Assembly: GCF_026340675.1 (NCBI RefSeq)
Contig: NZ_JAPEOX010000001.1
Location: 3,162,001 to 3,226,000 of the forward strand
From: Streptomyces sp. NBC_01264
GTDB taxonomy: Bacteria > Actinomycetota > Actinomycetes > Streptomycetales > Streptomycetaceae
Length of the DNA stretch: 64,000 nucleotides
Reading direction: 5' to 3'
Position numbers and translations under genes: made by a program. Shown piece after piece: positions 49,390-58,949 of the stretch. The notes below the pieces were generated by a model that had not been told where the DNA came from, searched no databases, and saw only the letters and a program-made list of their open reading frames with translations. How positions within the stretch are numbered: position 1 is the stretch's first letter; each line of letters starts with the position of its first letter.

Positions 49390-50541
49390 ATGCGCCCCGT
49401 CCGCCTCTCCGTCGTCACCGCGGCAGCCGTCGTGGCCGCCCTCACCGCGGTCACCGGCTGCTCCGAGAAGAGCGACGCGTCCGGCGACGGCACCATCAAG
49501 GTGGCGGCGTCCGACTCCGCGTGCGAGGTCTCCACCAAGGAGTTCCCCGCGGGCAAGGTCGCCTTCGAGGTCGAGAACAAGGGCTCCAAGGTCACCGAGC
49601 TCTACGTGCTCTTCCCCGACGACCGCATCGTCGCCGAGCGCGAGAACATCGGCCCCGGCACCAAGGCCACCATCACCGCCGAGCTCAAGGCGGGCGACTA
49701 CGAGATCGCCTGCAAGCCCGGCATGAAGGGCGACGGCATCCGCCAGCAGGTCAAGGCCACCGGCACGGGCGGCACCGAGAAGCGCAGCCCCGAGGCCGAC
49801 GCCGCGGTCGCCGCGTACCGCAAGTACGTGCAGGAGCAGGCCGACGAGACCATCCCGAAGGCGCAGGCCTTCGCGGACGCGGTCAAGGCCGGCGACGTCG
49901 AGGCCGCGAAGAAGGCGTACGCCCCCTCGCGCATCGGCTGGGAGCGCACCGAGCCGGTCGCCGAGTCCTTCGGTGACATCGACCCGAAGGTCGACGTCCG
50001 CGAGGACGGCCTGGAGGCGGGCCAGGACCCGGAGAAGGACTGGACCGGCTGGCACAAGCTGGAGAAGTCCCTCTTCGAGGGCAACAAGATCGACGACAAC
50101 GACAAGAAGCTCGCCGACACCCTGATGGCCGACCTGGCCGTGTGGCAGAAGAAGGTCGGCCAGGCGGAGATCACCCCCACCTCGATGGCGAACGGCGCCA
50201 AGGAGCTCCTCGACGAGGTCGCCACCGGCAAGGTGACGGGTGAGGAAGAGCGCTACAGCCACACCGACCTGGTCGACTTCAAGGCCAACGTCGAGGGTGC
50301 GGAGAAGGCGTTCGAGCTGCTCAAGCCGATCACCTCGAAGACGGACCCCGCGCTCACCACCGAGCTGGAGAAGCAGTTCGCGGCGCTGAACAACCTGCTG
50401 GAGAAGTACCGCCCGAACAAGGCCGCCTACGAGTTCACCTCGTACGACAAGGTCGGCGAGGCCGAGCGCAAGGAGCTCTCCGACGGCGTCAACGCCCTGG
50501 CGGAGCCGCTCTCGAAGCTCGCCGCCGCGGCCGCGAAGTAA
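49390..50541 (+). CDS. efeO: Iron uptake lipoprotein EfeO
   Basis: 383 residues. Lipobox VTGC (Cys24). Residues 30-140 form a cupredoxin-like domain; the C-terminal M75 imelysin-like domain holds the metal motif HxxE as H222-K-L-E225 in DWTGWHKLEKSLF. It binds ferrous or ferric iron outside the membrane and passes it to EfeU. First gene of efeOBU. Confidence 0.94.
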   Translation: MRPVRLSVVTAAAVVAALTAVTGCSEKSDASGDGTIKVAASDSACEVSTKEFPAGKVAFEVENKGSKVTELYVLFPDDRIVAERENIGPGTKATITAELKAGDYEIACKPGMKGDGIRQQVKATGTGGTEKRSPEADAAVAAYRKYVQEQADETIPKAQAFADAVKAGDVEAAKKAYAPSRIGWERTEPVAESFGDIDPKVDVREDGLEAGQDPEKDWTGWHKLEKSLFEGNKIDDNDKKLADTLMADLAVWQKKVGQAEITPTSMANGAKELLDEVATGKVTGEEERYSHTDLVDFKANVEGAEKAFELLKPITSKTDPALTTELEKQFAALNNLLEKYRPNKAAYEFTSYDKVGEAERKELSDGVNALAEPLSKLAAAAAK

Positions 50542-50575
50542 CTCCGGAACAGCAGAGCAGGCGGGAGAACCTCAC

Positions 50576-51892
50576 ATGAGCGAGTCGGTGTCCGGGCAGC
50601 AGCCCGCGCAGGACGAGCCGCACGGCGCGCCCGAAGCCGCACCGGAGCAGACGGGCCCGGTCACCGGCGCGCCCTCGCGCCGGGCCGTCCTCGGCTGGGG
50701 CGGCGCGGGCCTCGCGCTCGGCGCGGCGGCGGCCGGCGGTACGGCCATCGCCCTGAACTCCAGCCCCGACATGGTCTCGGCGGCCTCGGCCGGCGCGGCC
50801 GTGCCGTTCCACGGTGAGCACCAGGCCGGCATCGCCAGCGCCGTCCAGGACCGCCTGCACTTCGCCGCCTTCGACGTGAAGACGAAGGACCGCGCCGAGC
50901 TGGTCCAGCTCCTCAAGGACTGGACCGAGGCGGCCCGGCTGATGACGGCCGGGCAGCCCGTCGGCGAGGGCGGCTACGGCGGCCTCCCGGAGGCCCCGCC
51001 GGACGACACGGGCGAGGCGCTGGGCCTGAAGGCCTCCCGCCTCACCCTGACGATCGGTTTCGGGCCGGGCCTGTTCGCCAAGGGCCGCTTCGGCCTGGAG
51101 GGCAAGCGCCCCGGCGCCCTGATCGACCTGGAGCTCTTCCCCGGCGACAACCTCGACGCGGCCCGCTCGGGCGGCGACCTGTGCGTGCAGGCCTGCGCCG
51201 ACGACCCGCAGGTCGCGGTGCACGCCATCCGCCAGCTCGCCCGCATCGGCTTCGGCAAGACGGCGGTGCGCTGGTCGCAGCTCGGCTTCGGCAAGACCTC
51301 CTCGACCACCCCGGACGAGCAGACCCCGCGCAACATGATGGGCTTCAAGGACGGCACCCGGAACATCTCGGGCACCGACAAGGCGGCCCTGGACAAGCAC
51401 GTGTGGGTCGGCGCCGGCGACGGCAGCGACTGGCTGGCCGGTGGCTCGTACCTCGTGGCGCGCCGGATCCGGATGAACATCGAGACGTGGGACCGCACGC
51501 CCCTGGGCGAGCAGGAGGACATCTTCGGCCGCGACAAGGGCGAGGGCGCCCCCGTCGGCAAGTCCAAGGAGCGCGACGAGCCGTTCCTGAAGGCGATGAA
51601 GCCCGAGGCGCACGTCCGCCTCGCGCACCCGGACTCCAACGACGGTGCGACGATCCTGCGCCGCGGCTACTCCTTCACCGACGGCACGGACGGACTGGGC
51701 CGCCTCGACGCGGGCCTGTTCTTCCTCGCCTACCAGCGCGACGTGCGCACCGGCTTCGTACCGATCCAGCGCAAGCTGGCGAAGTCCGACGTCCTCAACG
51801 AATACATCCAGCACGTGGGTTCGGCCGTCTTCGCTGTCCCGCCGGGCGTCCGCGACAAGGACGACTGGTGGGGCCGGACGCTGTTCGCGTAA
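50576..51892 (+). CDS. efeB: Deferrochelatase/dye-decolorizing peroxidase EfeB
   Basis: 438 residues. Tat signal SRRAVLG (34-40) followed by a hydrophobic stretch. DyP-type heme peroxidase with the GxxDG motif GFKDG (256-260; Asp259) and a proximal His region QDKGEGAPV... plus FLAYQRDVRTGFVPIQ. It oxidises iron or removes iron from heme, linking heme and Efe-type uptake. It sits between efeO and efeU with a 34-nt gap upstream and is co-transcribed. Confidence 0.94.
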   Translation: MSESVSGQQPAQDEPHGAPEAAPEQTGPVTGAPSRRAVLGWGGAGLALGAAAAGGTAIALNSSPDMVSAASAGAAVPFHGEHQAGIASAVQDRLHFAAFDVKTKDRAELVQLLKDWTEAARLMTAGQPVGEGGYGGLPEAPPDDTGEALGLKASRLTLTIGFGPGLFAKGRFGLEGKRPGALIDLELFPGDNLDAARSGGDLCVQACADDPQVAVHAIRQLARIGFGKTAVRWSQLGFGKTSSTTPDEQTPRNMMGFKDGTRNISGTDKAALDKHVWVGAGDGSDWLAGGSYLVARRIRMNIETWDRTPLGEQEDIFGRDKGEGAPVGKSKERDEPFLKAMKPEAHVRLAHPDSNDGATILRRGYSFTDGTDGLGRLDAGLFFLAYQRDVRTGFVPIQRKLAKSDVLNEYIQHVGSAVFAVPPGVRDKDDWWGRTLFA

Positions 51893-51910
51893 GGGACCGG
51901 GAGAACCGAA

Positions 51911-52759
51911 GTGTTCAGCAACTATCTGATCGGGCTGCGCGAGGGGCTGGAAGCCAGCCTCGTCGTCTGCATCCTCATCGCCTACCTGGTCAAGACCGGG
52001 AACAAGGACAAGCTGGGGCCGCTGTGGCTGGGCGTCGGCCTGGCCGCCGCCCTGTCCCTGGCCTTCGGCGCCGGTCTCGAATTCGGCACGCAGGAACTGA
52101 CCTTCAAGGCCCAGGAGGCGATCGGCGGCACCCTGTCGATCGTCGCGGTCGGCCTCGTCACCTGGATGGTCTTCTGGATGAAGCGCACCGCACGGCACCT
52201 GAAGGCCGAGCTCCAGGGCAAGCTCGACGCGGCGCTCGCGATGGGCACCGGCGCCCTGGTGGCGACGGCGTTCCTGGCCGTCGGCCGGGAGGGCCTGGAG
52301 ACCTCGCTGTTCGTGTGGCGCTCGGTCCACGCGGCCGGTGACGGAGCGGCCCCGCTGATCGGCGTGCTGCTCGGCATCGGCTCGTCGATCCTCCTGGGCT
52401 GGCTGTTCTACCGGGGCGCGCTGAAGATCAACCTGTCGAAGTTCTTCATGTGGACCGGCGGCATGCTGGTGGTGGTCGCCGCAGGCGTGCTCGCGTACGG
52501 CGTCCACGACCTCCAGGAGGCCGACTTCCTGCCGGGGCTGACCGACAAGGCCTTCGACATCAGCTCCACGATCCCGCCGGACAGCTGGTACGGGACCCTG
52601 CTGAAGGGCACCCTCAACTTCCAGCCGGACCCGACCGTGCTCCAGGTCGTCGTGTGGGCCCTGTACCTGGTCCCGGTGCTCGCCCTGTTCCTGGCGCCGT
52701 CCCTGGTCAAGCGCGCCAAGTCGGAGCCGAAGCCGGAGTCGGCGGCGAGCGGCTCCTGA
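51911..52759 (+). CDS. efeU: FTR1-family iron permease EfeU
   Basis: 282 residues from GTG 51911. Seven membrane helices with the two REGLE motifs, REGLEAS (10-16) and REGLETS (126-132), that form the iron path. Terminal part FLAPSLVKRAKSEPKPESAA is basic/acidic. Gene order is efeO-efeB-efeU. It ends just before two strong terminators. Confidence 0.95.
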   Translation: MFSNYLIGLREGLEASLVVCILIAYLVKTGNKDKLGPLWLGVGLAAALSLAFGAGLEFGTQELTFKAQEAIGGTLSIVAVGLVTWMVFWMKRTARHLKAELQGKLDAALAMGTGALVATAFLAVGREGLETSLFVWRSVHAAGDGAAPLIGVLLGIGSSILLGWLFYRGALKINLSKFFMWTGGMLVVVAAGVLAYGVHDLQEADFLPGLTDKAFDISSTIPPDSWYGTLLKGTLNFQPDPTVLQVVVWALYLVPVLALFLAPSLVKRAKSEPKPESAASGS

Positions 52760-52777
52760 GTCACCAGAGCCTGTCGA

Positions 52778-52801
52778 GGGTCCCCGGGTAGACGGGGACC
52801 C
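52778..52801. terminator. First terminator after efeU
   Basis: GGGTCCCCG (52778-52786) and CGGGGACCC (52793-52801) form a 9-bp stem with a 6-nt loop. Confidence 0.7.
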
Positions 52802-52811
52802 GGATGCCGGT

Positions 52812-52844
52812 GAAGGCCGCGCGGACCTGGTCCGCGCGGCCTTC
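52812..52844. terminator. Second terminator after efeU
   Basis: A perfect 14-bp repeat GAAGGCCGCGCGGA (52812-52825) with its complement (52831-52844) and a 5-nt loop. It also serves the convergent PhzF-family gene. Confidence 0.8.
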
Positions 52845-52869
52845 GTCGTCGCCGGTGAAGAACGCCCGG

Positions 52870-53733
52870 CTACGGGATCAGCGCCCCCGTGCCGCTCACC
52901 CGGACCCGGGTGTCGCCGGAGCGCAGCTCGACGGTGAGCACGCCGGGGCGGCCCATGTCGGCGCCCTGGTGGAGGGTCAGCACGGCTTCGTCGGGGACGA
53001 GGCCGAGCTCGCGGGCGTACGCCCCGAAGGCGGCCGCGGCCGCGCCGGTCGCCGGGTCCTCGACGACGCCGCCGACCGGGAAGGGGTCGCGTACGTGGAA
53101 CTCCGCCGGGCCGGCCCGGTAGACGAGCTGGACGGTGGTGAGGTCGAGGCGCAGCATCAGCGCCTCCAGCCGGTCGAAGTCGTACGCGAGGTCGGCGAGC
53201 CGGGCCCGGGTGGCGGCGCCGAGCACCAGGTGGCGGGCGCCCGCGTAGGCGATCCGAGGCGGGAACGCCGGGTCCAGGTCGGCGGCGGGCCAGTCCAGTG
53301 CGGCCAGGGCCTCGGCGAGGTCGGCCGGGTCCAGGTCCTCGGTGTGCGGTTCGACGCTGGTCAGGGTGGCGCGCAGGCCGCCGGCCCCGTCCTCCCGGGT
53401 CACCGACACCGGCACCGTGCCCGCGCGGGTGGCGAAGACCAGCTCGCCCGGGCCGATCCGCTCGCCCAGGGCCACGGCGGCGGCCACGGTGGCGTGCCCG
53501 CAGAAGGGGACCTCGGCCTTGGGGCTGAAGTAGCGCACGGTGAAGGCCCTGCCCGGCTCCCCGCCCAGGCCCTCGGGCGGGGCGGTGAGGAAGGCCGACT
53601 CGCTGTAGTCCAGTTCGGCGGCGATCTTCAGCATGGCGGCCTCGTCGAGGCCCGCGGCGTCGAGGACGACGCCGGCGGGGTTGCCGCCGGCCGGGTCGTC
53701 GGAGAAGGAGGTGTAACGCAGTACGCCGGTCAT
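52870..53733 (-). CDS. PhzF-family isomerase/epimerase-like protein
   Basis: 287 residues, full length for the family. Features: GGNPAGVVLDAAGLDEAAML, LDYSESAFLTAP (catalytic Glu in SESAF), FSPKAEVPFCGHATVAAAVA and VEDPATGAAAAAFGAYAREL. The fold is two similar diaminopimelate-epimerase-like lobes. It is convergent with efeU, separated by terminators, so functional linkage with iron uptake is not implied. Paralogue of the gene at 41919. Confidence 0.9.
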   Translation of the reverse strand: MTGVLRYTSFSDDPAGGNPAGVVLDAAGLDEAAMLKIAAELDYSESAFLTAPPEGLGGEPGRAFTVRYFSPKAEVPFCGHATVAAAVALGERIGPGELVFATRAGTVPVSVTREDGAGGLRATLTSVEPHTEDLDPADLAEALAALDWPAADLDPAFPPRIAYAGARHLVLGAATRARLADLAYDFDRLEALMLRLDLTTVQLVYRAGPAEFHVRDPFPVGGVVEDPATGAAAAAFGAYARELGLVPDEAVLTLHQGADMGRPGVLTVELRSGDTRVRVSGTGALIP

Positions 53734-53854
53734 GATGGCCTCAACGGTGCACCCCGGGCCCGCATTCCCGAATCCGGAGCGTATGCGCAGGTCGGGACGG
53801 GGGCGGGCACGGGGCGGGGCACGGGAGCCGGACCGGGTGCGGGGCCGAACCGGG

Positions 53855-54625
53855 TCAGCCGCGCCCGATGTAGGGCATCGCGGTCGCCATCACGGTCGCG
53901 AACTGCACGTTCGCCCCGAGCGGGAGCTCCGCCATGTGCAGCACCGTGCGCGCCACGTCGGCCGCGTCCATGACGGGCTCCACCGCGAGCTGTCCGTTGG
54001 CCTGCATGATCCCGGTCTGCATCCGCTCGGTCATCTCGGTGGCCGCGTTGCCGATGTCGATCTGCCCGCACGCGATCCCGTACGGACGCCCGTCCAGGGA
54101 CAGGGACTTCGTCAGGCCGGTCATGGCGTGCTTGGTCGCGGTGTACGCGATCGAGTTCGGCCGGGGCACGTGCGCCGAGATGGAGCCGTTGTTGATGATG
54201 CGGCCGCCCTGCGGGTCCTGGGCCTTCATCACCCGGAAGGCCGCCTGCGCGCAGAGGAAGGAGCCGGTGAGGTTGACGTCGACCACCGAGCGCCAGGCCT
54301 CGTAGGAGATGTCCTCCAGCGCGACCCCGGCCGGGCCGAAGGTGCCCGCGTTGTTGAAGAGCAGGTCGACCCGCCCGTAGCGCTCCCGGACGGTCTCGAA
54401 GAGCGCGGCCACGTCGTCCGGGTCGCTCACGTCGGCCCGGACGCAGAGCACCTCGGCGTCCGGGTGGGCGGCCCTGGCGGCCTCGGCGGTCTCTTCCAGC
54501 GGCCCGCTCCTGCGGCCGGCCACCGCCACCGCCCATCCGGCGGCGGCCAGCGTGATGGCCACGGAACGGCCGATCCCGGATCCGGCTCCGGTCACCACGG
54601 CGATCTGCTTCATGCGTGCGTTCAT
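53855..54625 (-). CDS. Short-chain dehydrogenase/reductase
   Basis: 256 residues. Classical [23 protein letters not shown] (TGxxxGxG), [10 protein letters not shown], catalytic Ser in NNGSISAHV and the YxxxK motif in [21 protein letters not shown](H) or NAD(H) specificity is not clear. The C-terminus [20 protein letters not shown] is typical of SDRs with unknown substrates. ATG 54625 is chosen; ATG 54613 is alternative. Stands alone, divergent from the exporter gene. Confidence 0.9.
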   Translation of the reverse strand: MNARMKQIAVVTGAGSGIGRSVAITLAAAGWAVAVAGRRSGPLEETAEAARAAHPDAEVLCVRADVSDPDDVAALFETVRERYGRVDLLFNNAGTFGPAGVALEDISYEAWRSVVDVNLTGSFLCAQAAFRVMKAQDPQGGRIINNGSISAHVPRPNSIAYTATKHAMTGLTKSLSLDGRPYGIACGQIDIGNAATEMTERMQTGIMQANGQLAVEPVMDAADVARTVLHMAELPLGANVQFATVMATAMPYIGRG

Positions 54626-54734
54626 GGGGCCGCAGGCTACGTCACAGGGCGCATCGGCTCCGGGACGTTCCGATTGCTGAGAACATGGGGCGATCAGGGG
54701 GTGTGAAGACACGATAAGAAGACTGGAGTTCCGT

Positions 54735-56042
54735 ATGCCGGAGCGAGGCCACGCGACAGCGCCCTCGAAGGATTCGTCACCCGCGATTCCCTCCCCCCTC
54801 ACCACCGCTCCCCTCACGGCCGCCCGCCGGACGGGACTGCTCGTCACCTTCATCCTCGGCGGACTCACCGCCCTCCCCCCGCTGTCCATGGACATGTACC
54901 TGCCGGCCCTGCCGACGGTGACCACGGCCCTGAACAGCCCGGCGGCGACCGTCCAGCTCACCCTCACCGCCTGCCTCGCCGGCATGGCCCTGGGCCAGCT
55001 GGTGATCGGCCCGATGAGCGACAAGTGGGGCCGTCGCCGCCCCCTGCTCATCGGCATGGTCGTCTACGTCCTCGCCACCGCCATCTGCGCCTTCGCCCCG
55101 ACCGTCGAGCTGCTGATCGCCTTCCGGCTGCTCCAGGGCCTGGCCGGCGCGGCCGCGATCGTGATCGCGCGGGCCGTCGTGCGCGATCTGTACGACGGGG
55201 TCGAGATGGCCCGGTTCTTCTCCACCCTGATGCTCATATCCGGCGTGGCGCCGATCATCGCCCCGCTCATCGGCGGCCAGGTGCTGCGCTTCGCCGACTG
55301 GCGCGGGGTGTTCGTCGTCCTCACCGTCGTGGGGGCCCTGCTGACCCTCCTGGTCTGGCGCAGGCTCGGCGAGACCCTGCCGCCCGAACGGCGCCAGACC
55401 GGCGGCGTCGGCGCCGCGCTGCGGACCATGCGCGGACTGTTCGCCGACCGCGTCTTCGCCGGCTACACACTGGCCGGCGGGTTCTCCTTCGCGGCGCTGT
55501 TCGCGTACATCTCCGCCTCGCCGTTCGTCGTGCAGGAGATCTACGGGGCTTCGGCCCAGACCTTCAGCCTGCTGTTCGGCGTCAACTCCCTCGGGCTGAT
55601 CGCGGTGGGCCAGATCAACGGCAAGCTGCTGGTCGGCCGGGTCAGCCTGGACAAGGTGCTGGGGTACGGACTCGCGGTCATCACGGCCGCCTCGGTCGCC
55701 CTGCTCCTCATGACCGCCGGGGTCTTCGGCGAGGTCGGGCTCTTCGCGATCTGCGCCGGGCTGTTCGTCCTGATGTCCGCGATGGGCCTGGTGCTGCCGA
55801 ACACCAACGCGCAGGCCCTGATGCGCGCCCCGCACGCGGCCGGCTCGGCCTCCGCCCTGCTCGGCACCTCCTCCTTCCTGGTCGGAGCGGTGGCCTCCCC
55901 CCTGGTCGGCATCGCGGGCGAGGACACGGCGGTACCGATGGCCCTGGTGCAGGCGGCCTGCTCCTTCCTGGCGGTCCTCTGCTTCGTCGCCCTGTGCCGT
56001 CCGTGGCGCACCGGCTCCGCGCCGGCAACGCCCACGGCCTGA
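54735..56042 (+). CDS. Bcr/CflA-type multidrug exporter (MFS)
   Basis: 435 residues, twelve membrane helices. MFS motif [17 protein letters not shown] lies between helices 2 and 3, and the antiporter motif region [20 protein letters not shown] is clear; [15 protein letters not shown] is a hallmark of the Bcr/CflA group. A 35-residue Ser/Thr/Pro-rich N-terminus precedes helix 1. Drug efflux by proton antiport is expected. Followed by a strong terminator. Confidence 0.92.
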   Translation: MPERGHATAPSKDSSPAIPSPLTTAPLTAARRTGLLVTFILGGLTALPPLSMDMYLPALPTVTTALNSPAATVQLTLTACLAGMALGQLVIGPMSDKWGRRRPLLIGMVVYVLATAICAFAPTVELLIAFRLLQGLAGAAAIVIARAVVRDLYDGVEMARFFSTLMLISGVAPIIAPLIGGQVLRFADWRGVFVVLTVVGALLTLLVWRRLGETLPPERRQTGGVGAALRTMRGLFADRVFAGYTLAGGFSFAALFAYISASPFVVQEIYGASAQTFSLLFGVNSLGLIAVGQINGKLLVGRVSLDKVLGYGLAVITAASVALLLMTAGVFGEVGLFAICAGLFVLMSAMGLVLPNTNAQALMRAPHAAGSASALLGTSSFLVGAVASPLVGIAGEDTAVPMALVQAACSFLAVLCFVALCRPWRTGSAPATPTA

Positions 56043-56049
56043 CCGTCCG

Positions 56050-56084
56050 GGCCGGGACCGGGCTTCGGCCCCGGTCCCGGCCCG
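56050..56084. terminator. Terminator with TTCG loop after exporter gene
   Basis: GGGCCGGGACCGGGC (56050-56064), TTCG, then GCCCCGGTCCCGGCCC (56069-56084): a long GC stem with one bulge and a stable tetraloop. Confidence 0.8.
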
Positions 56085-56108
56085 TCCCCCGCCCCGTAAA
56101 CTTGGCGG

Positions 56109-57113
56109 GTGAACGACACCGCCACCACCACCGCCGAAACCCTGCGCAGCGCCCTCGCCGGGCTGCTCGAAGGCCTCCCACAGAAGCAGGCCACGGCCGC
56201 CGTGGAGCGGCTGATCGCCAACTACCGCGGCACCATCCCGACCCACACCCCGGTCCTGCGCAACCGCTCCGACGTGGCCGCGTACGCGGCGTACCGGATG
56301 CCCGCCACCTTCGAGGCCGTACGGTCCGCCCTGGACGGGCTCGCCGAGGCCGCCCCGGGCTGGTCCCCGGCCTCGCACGTGGACGTGGGCGGCGGCACCG
56401 GCGCGGCGGCCTGGGCCGCGGACTCCCTCTGGGGCGGGCCGCGCGAGACCGCGGTACTGGACTGGGCCGACCCCGCCCTGGTCCTCGGCAAGGAGCTGGC
56501 CGCGGCTTCCTCCTCCCCCGCGCTGCGGGCCGCCGAGTGGCGCCAGAGCGTCATCGGGGCGGGCATGAACCTCCCCGCGGCGGACCTGGTGACGGTCTCC
56601 TACGTGCTGGGCGAACTCACCCCCGAGGCCCGCCGCGAGGTCGTCGCCGAGGCGGCGCGGGCCGGTCAGGCCGTGGTGCTGGTCGAGCCGGGCACGCCGG
56701 AGGGGTACCTGCGCATCCGCGAGGCCCGCGACCAGCTGATCGAGGCCGGGTTCCAGGTGGCCGCTCCGTGTCCGCACGACGGGACCTGCCCGATCGAGGT
56801 CGGCAAGGACTGGTGCCACTTCTCGACGCGGGTCAGCCGCTCCTCCCTGCACCGCCAGGTCAAGGGCGGCTCCCTCTCCTACGAGGACGAGAAGTTCAGC
56901 TACGTGGCCGCCACCCGCTTCCCGGTGGAGCCGGCCGCCTCCCGGATCACCCGCAGACCGCAGATCCGCAAGGGGCTGGTCCTGCTGGAACTGTGCGGAC
57001 CCGAGGCCGAGGGGCAGACCAAGGTGAATGTGACCAAGCGCCACGGGGACCTGTACAAGGCCGCCCGGGACGCCGACTGGGGCCAGGAGTGGCCGCCCCC
57101 GCAGGACGCGTAG
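56109..57113 (+). CDS. Rsm22-like small-subunit methyltransferase family protein
   Basis: 334 residues from GTG 56109. The methyltransferase-like core has SHVDVGGGTGAAAWAADSLW (SAM loop), TVSYVLGELTPEARREVVAE and VVLVEPGTPEGYLRIREARD. A Cys cluster, CPHDGTCP...WCHFSTRVSR, and a further LLELCGPEA match the Rsm22/METTL17 family, where these Cys ligate an iron-sulfur cluster. It probably acts on the small ribosomal subunit. The name is from motif recognition. It is transcribed alone, between two terminators. Confidence 0.88.
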   Translation: MNDTATTTAETLRSALAGLLEGLPQKQATAAVERLIANYRGTIPTHTPVLRNRSDVAAYAAYRMPATFEAVRSALDGLAEAAPGWSPASHVDVGGGTGAAAWAADSLWGGPRETAVLDWADPALVLGKELAAASSSPALRAAEWRQSVIGAGMNLPAADLVTVSYVLGELTPEARREVVAEAARAGQAVVLVEPGTPEGYLRIREARDQLIEAGFQVAAPCPHDGTCPIEVGKDWCHFSTRVSRSSLHRQVKGGSLSYEDEKFSYVAATRFPVEPAASRITRRPQIRKGLVLLELCGPEAEGQTKVNVTKRHGDLYKAARDADWGQEWPPPQDA

Positions 57114-57128
57114 GGGGCTTGAGTCCGT

Positions 57129-57158
57129 AGGGGCCCGAGCCCGCAGGCCCGGGCCCCT
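57129..57158. terminator. Terminator between Rsm22-like and dimethylargininase-like genes
   Basis: AGGGGCCCG (57129-57137) and CGGGCCCCT (57150-57158) form a 9-bp stem between convergent genes. Confidence 0.6.
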
Positions 57159-57179
57159 CGTCCGGACGTGCGCCGCCGG

Positions 57180-57989
57180 CTAGGGCCTCAGCTCCTGCGT
57201 GCAGCACTTCACGCTGCCGCCGCCCTTGAGCAGCTCCCCCAGGTCCATCGGGACCGGTTCGAACCCCCGCTCCCGCAGGGGGGCGAGGAGTCCGGTCGCC
57301 TCCTGCGGGAGCAGCACGTGCCGGCCGTCGGAGACCGCGTTGAGCCCGAGGGCCGCCGCGTCCTCGGCCCGCGCGATCAGCGCGTCGGGGAAGAGCCGGC
57401 GCAGTACGGCCCGGCTGCCCTCGGAGAAGGCGTCCGGGTAGTACATGATCTCGTCGCCGTCGAGCACGGACAGGGCCGTGTCCAGGTGGTAGTAGCGCGG
57501 GTCGACCAGGTCGAGACCGATGACCGGGCGGCCGAAGAACTCCTGGGCCTCGTCGTGCGAGAGCGGGCTGGAGCGGAAGCCCCGGCCGGCCAGGAGGTAG
57601 GTGGCGGTGACGGCGAAGTCACCCTCTCCCTCGTTGACGTGGGACGGCTCGTGGACGTCCTGGAAGCCGTTCGCACGGAACCAGTCGAGGTGGATCTCCG
57701 CCTCGGCGGCCCGCTCGGGGTAGGCGAACCGCGCACCCAGCACCCGGCCGTCGACGACGAGGGCGCCGTTCGCCGCGAAGACCATGTCGGGCAGTCCCCG
57801 GTCGGGGACGAGGGTCTCGACGGTGTGGCCCAGGGCCACGTAACGGTCGCGGAGGTCCTCCCACTGGGCCATGGCCAGGGGCAGGTCCACCGGTTTCGTG
57901 GGGTCCATCCACGGGTTGATGGAGTACGTGACCTTGAAGTGCGCGGGTGGGCACATCAGGTAACGCCGGGGTGTGGCGTCTCTGCGCAA
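57180..57989 (-). CDS. ddaH: Dimethylargininase-like amidinohydrolase
   Basis: 269 residues, from TTG 57989 (SD GAGGAG at about 58000), giving LRRDATPRRYLMCPPAHFKV. The pentein-fold features are DMVFAANGALVVDGRVLGAR, the HVNEGEGDF segment with Glu and Asp, the active-site His in DPRYYHLDTALSVL and the nucleophile Cys near the end in SVKCCTQELRP. Such enzymes turn methylarginine or arginine-like compounds into citrulline and an amine. Alternative start: ATG 57955. It is divergent from a TetR gene, probably its regulator. Confidence 0.85.
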   Translation of the reverse strand: MRRDATPRRYLMCPPAHFKVTYSINPWMDPTKPVDLPLAMAQWEDLRDRYVALGHTVETLVPDRGLPDMVFAANGALVVDGRVLGARFAYPERAAEAEIHLDWFRANGFQDVHEPSHVNEGEGDFAVTATYLLAGRGFRSSPLSHDEAQEFFGRPVIGLDLVDPRYYHLDTALSVLDGDEIMYYPDAFSEGSRAVLRRLFPDALIARAEDAAALGLNAVSDGRHVLLPQEATGLLAPLRERGFEPVPMDLGELLKGGGSVKCCTQELRP

Positions 57990-58066
57990 TGAAGGCTCCT
58001 CACGGTGATGAGAAGAGAATCGTCCCTCCTCCGCGGGGACGGCGCAGTGAACTGATTGGGTGGTTT

Positions 58067-58096
58067 CCCGAACGGCTGAAAGTCGAGTGGTTCGGG
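58067..58096. promoter_or_regulatory. Inverted-repeat operator candidate between ddaH-like and TetR genes
   Basis: CCCGAAC (58067-58073) and GTTCGGG (58090-58096) form a 7-bp dyad with a 16-nt spacer in the 124-nt divergent gap. It could be the TetR binding site that represses both genes. Confidence 0.4.
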
Positions 58097-58113
58097 GTTG
58101 ATAAGTTTCCGAA

Positions 58114-58812
58114 ATGAGCTCCCGCCCCCTCCCCGCGCCCGACTCCGGCGCCGACTCCGACTCCGGCACGGGCACCGGGACCGGCACCGGCACCTCCGCC
58201 CCCCGGTCCCCGGACGCCACGCGCCGCAGCGACCGTTCACGGCGGGCCATCCTGGACGCGGCGCTCGAGCTGGTGGGGGAGGTCGGCTACAACAAGCTGA
58301 CCATCGAGGCCATCGCCGCCCGCGCCGGGGTCGGCAAGCAGACCATCTACCGCTGGTGGCCCTCGAAGGCCGCGGTCCTGCTGGACGCCTCGGTCGCGCT
58401 CGCCGGGGACGCACAGACCGAGGGGGCGTGGACCGGCTTCCCCGACACCGGGGACCTGGCCGCCGACCTGAAGTACGTACTGCGGGCGACGGTGGACGAG
58501 TTCGCCGACGAGCGGTACGCCGCCCCCGCGCGCGCCCTGACGGCGGCCGGCGCGACCGACCCCGAGCTGGGGGCGCGTTTCACCGAGCAGCTGCTGGAAC
58601 CGCAGCTCGCGCTGTACGAGGCACGGTTGCGGTCCGCGTGCGAGGCCGGACAGCTCCCGCCGGACACCGACCTGCGGCTGACCGTGGAGATGCTGCTCGG
58701 ACCTCTGACCTACCGCTGGCTGCTGCGCACGGCGCCGCTCTCGCACGCGTACGCGGATGCGCTGGTGGACGCGGTGCTGGGCGGGGCCGGGGCGGGGTGG
58801 GATAAGTCATGA
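58114..58812 (+). CDS. TetR-family transcriptional regulator
   Basis: 232 residues. A low-complexity N-terminus SGTGTGTGTGTSAPRS (from a hexanucleotide-type repeat at about 58158-58195) precedes the helix-turn-helix domain RAILDAALELVGEVGYNKLT and IEAIAARAGVGKQTIYRWWP. The ligand domain follows (about 100-225). It probably controls itself and the divergent dimethylargininase-like gene. Ligand unknown. Confidence 0.9.
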   Translation: MSSRPLPAPDSGADSDSGTGTGTGTGTSAPRSPDATRRSDRSRRAILDAALELVGEVGYNKLTIEAIAARAGVGKQTIYRWWPSKAAVLLDASVALAGDAQTEGAWTGFPDTGDLAADLKYVLRATVDEFADERYAAPARALTAAGATDPELGARFTEQLLEPQLALYEARLRSACEAGQLPPDTDLRLTVEMLLGPLTYRWLLRTAPLSHAYADALVDAVLGGAGAGWDKS

Positions 58813-58949
58813 CCCCCTGACGGCCGAGAACGTATGGCCGAATTATGTGCTTATGTGGTAGTCCTGGTCGGGGGGTGCGGTCACCCGGCGCCCAGGATGG
58901 TGGGAACATGTGAGGGTCTGCCGGGGCAACGCTGTAGGTGAGGGGATAG

